Of a stretch of DNA of 49,042 nucleotides, positions 46,421-49,042 are shown piece after piece; within the stretch, counting starts at the first letter, position 1, and each line of letters starts with the position of its first letter. Under the pieces are notes generated by a model. It saw nothing but the letters and a program-made list of their open reading frames with translations, was not told where the DNA came from and made no database searches. Location of the stretch: NCBI RefSeq assembly GCF_009618275.1, contig NZ_WIAD01000044.1:1-49042 (forward strand), in the 5' to 3' direction. A program made the position numbers and the translations under genes. The DNA is from Roseimaritima sediminicola (GTDB lineage Bacteria; Planctomycetota; Planctomycetia; Pirellulales; Pirellulaceae).

Positions 46421-48505
46421 CTATTTGGCGCCGACCAATTGCTGCTTCTTCTCTTCGATGATCTTTTCCTGGACGTGCGGCGGGGTCTGCGAGTACTTCA
46501 GCAGTTCCATGCTGAAGGTACCTTGACCCTGCGTCATGCTGCGCAGGTCGGTCGCGTAACCGAAGGTTTCGGCCAGCGGCAACTCGCACATGATGACACT
46601 GTTTTCACCCTGCGTGTCGGTGCTGGTAATCAGACCACGACGCGAGATCACGTCGCCGACGACCGAACCCTGGAAGGATTCGGGACATTCGATTTCGACG
46701 CTCATGATCGGCTCGAGCAGCACCGGCGAAGCCTTGCGGAAGTGCACACGGAAGCACTCCTGAGCACAGGTGTAGAACGACTTTTCCGAACTGTCCACAT
46801 CGTGGTAGCTGCCGTCGTCCAGCTGGATGCGGGTGCCCACCACCGGGTATTCGGCGATCGGTCCCTTGCCCAGCGAGTCGCGGAAGCCCTTCTCGATGGC
46901 CGGGATGTACTGCTTGGGAATCCGTCCACCGACGACCTTGTCTTCGAATTCGAAGCTGTCTTCGCTGTCGCTTTCGATCGGCGTCAAGGTGCCAACGATG
47001 TGACCGTACTGACCCGAACCACCGGTCTGCTTCTTGTACTTGTGGTTGAAGGGCACTTCGACCGTAGGCGCTTCGCGGTAGCTGACCTTCGGAGCACCGA
47101 CTTCGACGTCGACTTTGTATTCGCGACGCATCCGTTCGATGTAAACCTCCAGGTGCAACTCACCCATGCCGCTGATCAGAATCTCGTTGGTTTCCTCGTC
47201 GGTGAAGACGCGGAAGGTGGGATCCTCTTTGCGGAACCGCTGCAGGGCTTTGCCCATCTTGTCCGAGTCGGCACGGCTGGTCGGGTTGACGGCCATTTTG
47301 ATGACCGGTTCGGGCACGAACATACTTTCCAGCGTGCAGAAATCACGCTCCGGAGCGTAGGTGTCCCCCGAAGCACAGTCGATGCCCATCACGGCGATGA
47401 TGTCGCCGGCCTTGGCCTCGTCGATCTCTTCCCGCTTGTCGGAGTGCATTCGCACGATCCGGCTGAACCGTTCCTTGCGTCCGGTACGCTGGTTAACGTA
47501 GGTACCGCCCTTTTTGATCGTACCTTGGTAGATCCGCATAAAGGTCAACTGGCCGAAGGGATCGTCGACGATCTTAAAGGCCATGCCCACAAACGGCTGG
47601 TCGGAATCGGGCGTCAGCTCGATGCGTTTCGCTTCGTCCTTGGGGTCGCGACCACGGATTTCACGATCCAGCGGGCTGGGCAAGTACTTGATGACGGCGT
47701 CGAGCAGCGGCTGGACACCCTTGTTCTTGTAGGCGGTGCCCATGTAGACCGGCGTTGCTCCACCGAGCACGGCGTCGCGGGTGGTCTTTTCGAGCAGCTC
47801 TTCGGGAATCTCTTCTTCGCTCAGCAGCAACTCCATCATCTCGTCGCTGTACATCGACAGCGATTCGAGCATGTGGGCGCGAGCCGCTTCGGCTTCGTCC
47901 TTCAAGTCGTCGGGGATTTCCTGCTCGACAACCTCTTCCCCTTTCGCACCTTCGAAGTACAGGGCCTTCATGGTTCGCAGGTCGACCACGCCGCGGAAGT
48001 TATCTTCGGCGCCGATGGGCAACTGCATCAGAAAGGCTTCCGCCCCCAGCTTCTCGCGCAACTGTTCCACGACACGCTGCGGGTTGGCACCGGTGCGGTC
48101 CATCTTGTTGATGAATGCCAGACGCGGGATCTGGTAGCGTTTCATTTGGCGGTCGACCGTGATCGACTGGCTCTGCACACCGCCGACGGCGCACAGCACC
48201 AATACGGCTCCGTCCAGAACGCGCAGCGAACGTTCGACTTCGACCGTAAAGTCCACGTGGCCGGGGGTGTCGATCAAGTTGATCGGGTGACCTTTCCATT
48301 CGACACTGGTCGCGGCGCTGGTGATCGTAATCCCCCGCTCCTTCTCCAGCTCCATGTGGTCCATCGTCGCGCCGTCGCCATCGCCGCGGACATCTTCGAT
48401 CTTGTGAATCCGGCCTGTATAAAACAGTACCCGTTCCGACAGGGTGGTTTTCCCCGAGTCGATGTGGGCACTAATACCGATATTTCGCAGTTTCTCCAGA
48501 CTCAT
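46421..48505 (-). CDS. fusA: Elongation factor G, spdEFG1/mitochondrial EF-G1-like
   Basis: 694 residues from ATG 48505; the frame extends upstream but [20 protein letters not shown] is the family start. G1 is AHIDSGKTT (13-21), G2 [12 protein letters not shown]3 DTPGHVDF and G4 NKMD. Domains II-V follow in order ([59 protein letters not shown]). The start [20 protein letters not shown] and [20 protein letters not shown] are much closer to mitochondrial EF-G1 than to canonical bacterial EF-G (HIDAGKTTTTER). That matches the spdEFG1 subfamily known from spirochaetes, planctomycetes and delta-proteobacteria. It catalyses translocation; a separate spdEFG2 for recycling would be expected elsewhere. 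Confidence 0.95.
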   Translation of the reverse strand: MSLEKLRNIGISAHIDSGKTTLSERVLFYTGRIHKIEDVRGDGDGATMDHMELEKERGITITSAATSVEWKGHPINLIDTPGHVDFTVEVERSLRVLDGAVLVLCAVGGVQSQSITVDRQMKRYQIPRLAFINKMDRTGANPQRVVEQLREKLGAEAFLMQLPIGAEDNFRGVVDLRTMKALYFEGAKGEEVVEQEIPDDLKDEAEAARAHMLESLSMYSDEMMELLLSEEEIPEELLEKTTRDAVLGGATPVYMGTAYKNKGVQPLLDAVIKYLPSPLDREIRGRDPKDEAKRIELTPDSDQPFVGMAFKIVDDPFGQLTFMRIYQGTIKKGGTYVNQRTGRKERFSRIVRMHSDKREEIDEAKAGDIIAVMGIDCASGDTYAPERDFCTLESMFVPEPVIKMAVNPTSRADSDKMGKALQRFRKEDPTFRVFTDEETNEILISGMGELHLEVYIERMRREYKVDVEVGAPKVSYREAPTVEVPFNHKYKKQTGGSGQYGHIVGTLTPIESDSEDSFEFEDKVVGGRIPKQYIPAIEKGFRDSLGKGPIAEYPVVGTRIQLDDGSYHDVDSSEKSFYTCAQECFRVHFRKASPVLLEPIMSVEIECPESFQGSVVGDVISRRGLITSTDTQGENSVIMCELPLAETFGYATDLRSMTQGQGTFSMELLKYSQTPPHVQEKIIEEKKQQLVGAK

Positions 48506-49042
48506 TCGTACACCTGGGCAGCATAGGGCCGGCTGAGCCACGTACCATTCTTGGGCATTGGGGCTCGATATCCGGCGGGTGGGATAGGGAACTATTTGGT
48601 TTGGGGCGTTCGCAGAGACCGCGGTTGGAAAGATATACAACCACGAAGCGGCCAGCGATTTCCACCGTCATCACGGCGGCGTGACCACCCAGCCGAGCGG
48701 TCGAGTCCGCACAACTTGGGGCTATTGGGCGATTTTCGTCCAGTCCACGGGATCGGCAATATCGCAAACACAGTATGAATCGGAAAGGTCAAATCGATCG
48801 TTTCTGGCCTAAAAAACCGCAGCCTAACTCGCTTCGGCCAGCTCGGCTGGAGACGCCCAGCCCCATTCTAAGTGGCCGACAAGACGGCTGAGAGACACCG
48901 CTCCGGCGGGCGGGGTTCGCCGCAAGGCGCCCCAGGCCGACGCTACAGCCCGCCAGAGGGGAACCAGCCGCCGACGAAAGAAGCCGGGACACGTCAGTAA
49001 TCTGGGATTCCAAATCTCAAATCTCAAATCTCCTGACTCCGG
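48506..49042. other. Upstream region of fusA, ending in CTCAAAT repeats
   Basis: 537 bp without a convincing gene. It must hold the fusA promoter (reading left); no confident -10/-35 assigned. 49010-49031 contains three CTCAAAT-type heptamers and 49033-49042 the first ten bases of the family C palindromic element, cut by the window end. Confidence 0.5.

Noticed and set aside
46439-48526. 695-residue frame antisense to fusA
   Set aside because: Mirror frame of a highly biased gene; no recognisable features.

Overview
The window reads as chromosomal DNA of a planctomycete, most likely of the Pirellulaceae. The supporting signs are high GC with strong third-position GC, sparse operons joined by ATGA-type overlaps, a MoxR/DUF58/VWA/DUF4175 operon with a giant coiled-coil protein, an EF-G of the mitochondrial-like spd type, a DUF6263-like secreted protein, and many dispersed palindromic and heptanucleotide repeats. 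No rRNA, tRNA, CRISPR array or intact transposase was recognised.

Layout. 1-360: dispersed repeats. 361-4651: a disrupted and re-duplicated comM (YifB Mg-chelatase-like) locus. The first 220 codons occur twice; between the copies lie a lower-GC HEPN-like gene, a C-terminal remnant that looks like a serine recombinase, and a ~250 bp imperfect palindrome. 4867-9682 (minus strand): a conserved protein of unknown function, a beta-hydroxyacid dehydrogenase, a DUF6263-like secreted protein and a rhomboid protease. 9848-13898 (plus): purE-purK, an aromatic/aspartate aminotransferase and a secreted beta-helix protein. 14388-18909 (plus): RadC with an extra N-terminal domain, a GntP permease, a zinc metallopeptidase and an ATP-grasp ligase, the last two translationally overlapped. 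19549-24687: UspA, two methyltransferases, a GNAT-like protein and an FAD oxidoreductase.

24719-38478 (minus) is one long co-directional operon: moxR, DUF58, BatA-like VWA, second VWA protein, a 1958-residue DUF4175 protein and a terpene-cyclase-fold repeat protein. It is best read as a MoxR-AAA/VWA envelope machine. 38925-40459: thioredoxin, a small membrane protein and a coiled-coil protein. 40802-43975 (plus): FkbM methyltransferase, a CsoR-family metal sensor and a TolC-like outer-membrane lipoprotein with a CsoR-like dyad in front. 44343-48505: a proline-rich membrane protein, miaA and fusA (spdEFG1-like), the last two converging on a terminator.

The most unusual aspects are: (i) the comM island, whose two gene copies differ by about 20 synonymous and no non-synonymous changes; (ii) the large palindrome inside it; (iii) a set of unrelated tandem repeats that all have a 7-bp period, three of which (GTTGNTG) follow a gene's stop codon in the same sense as that gene; and (iv) several palindromic/MITE-like families, some nested and some supplying or abutting stop codons.
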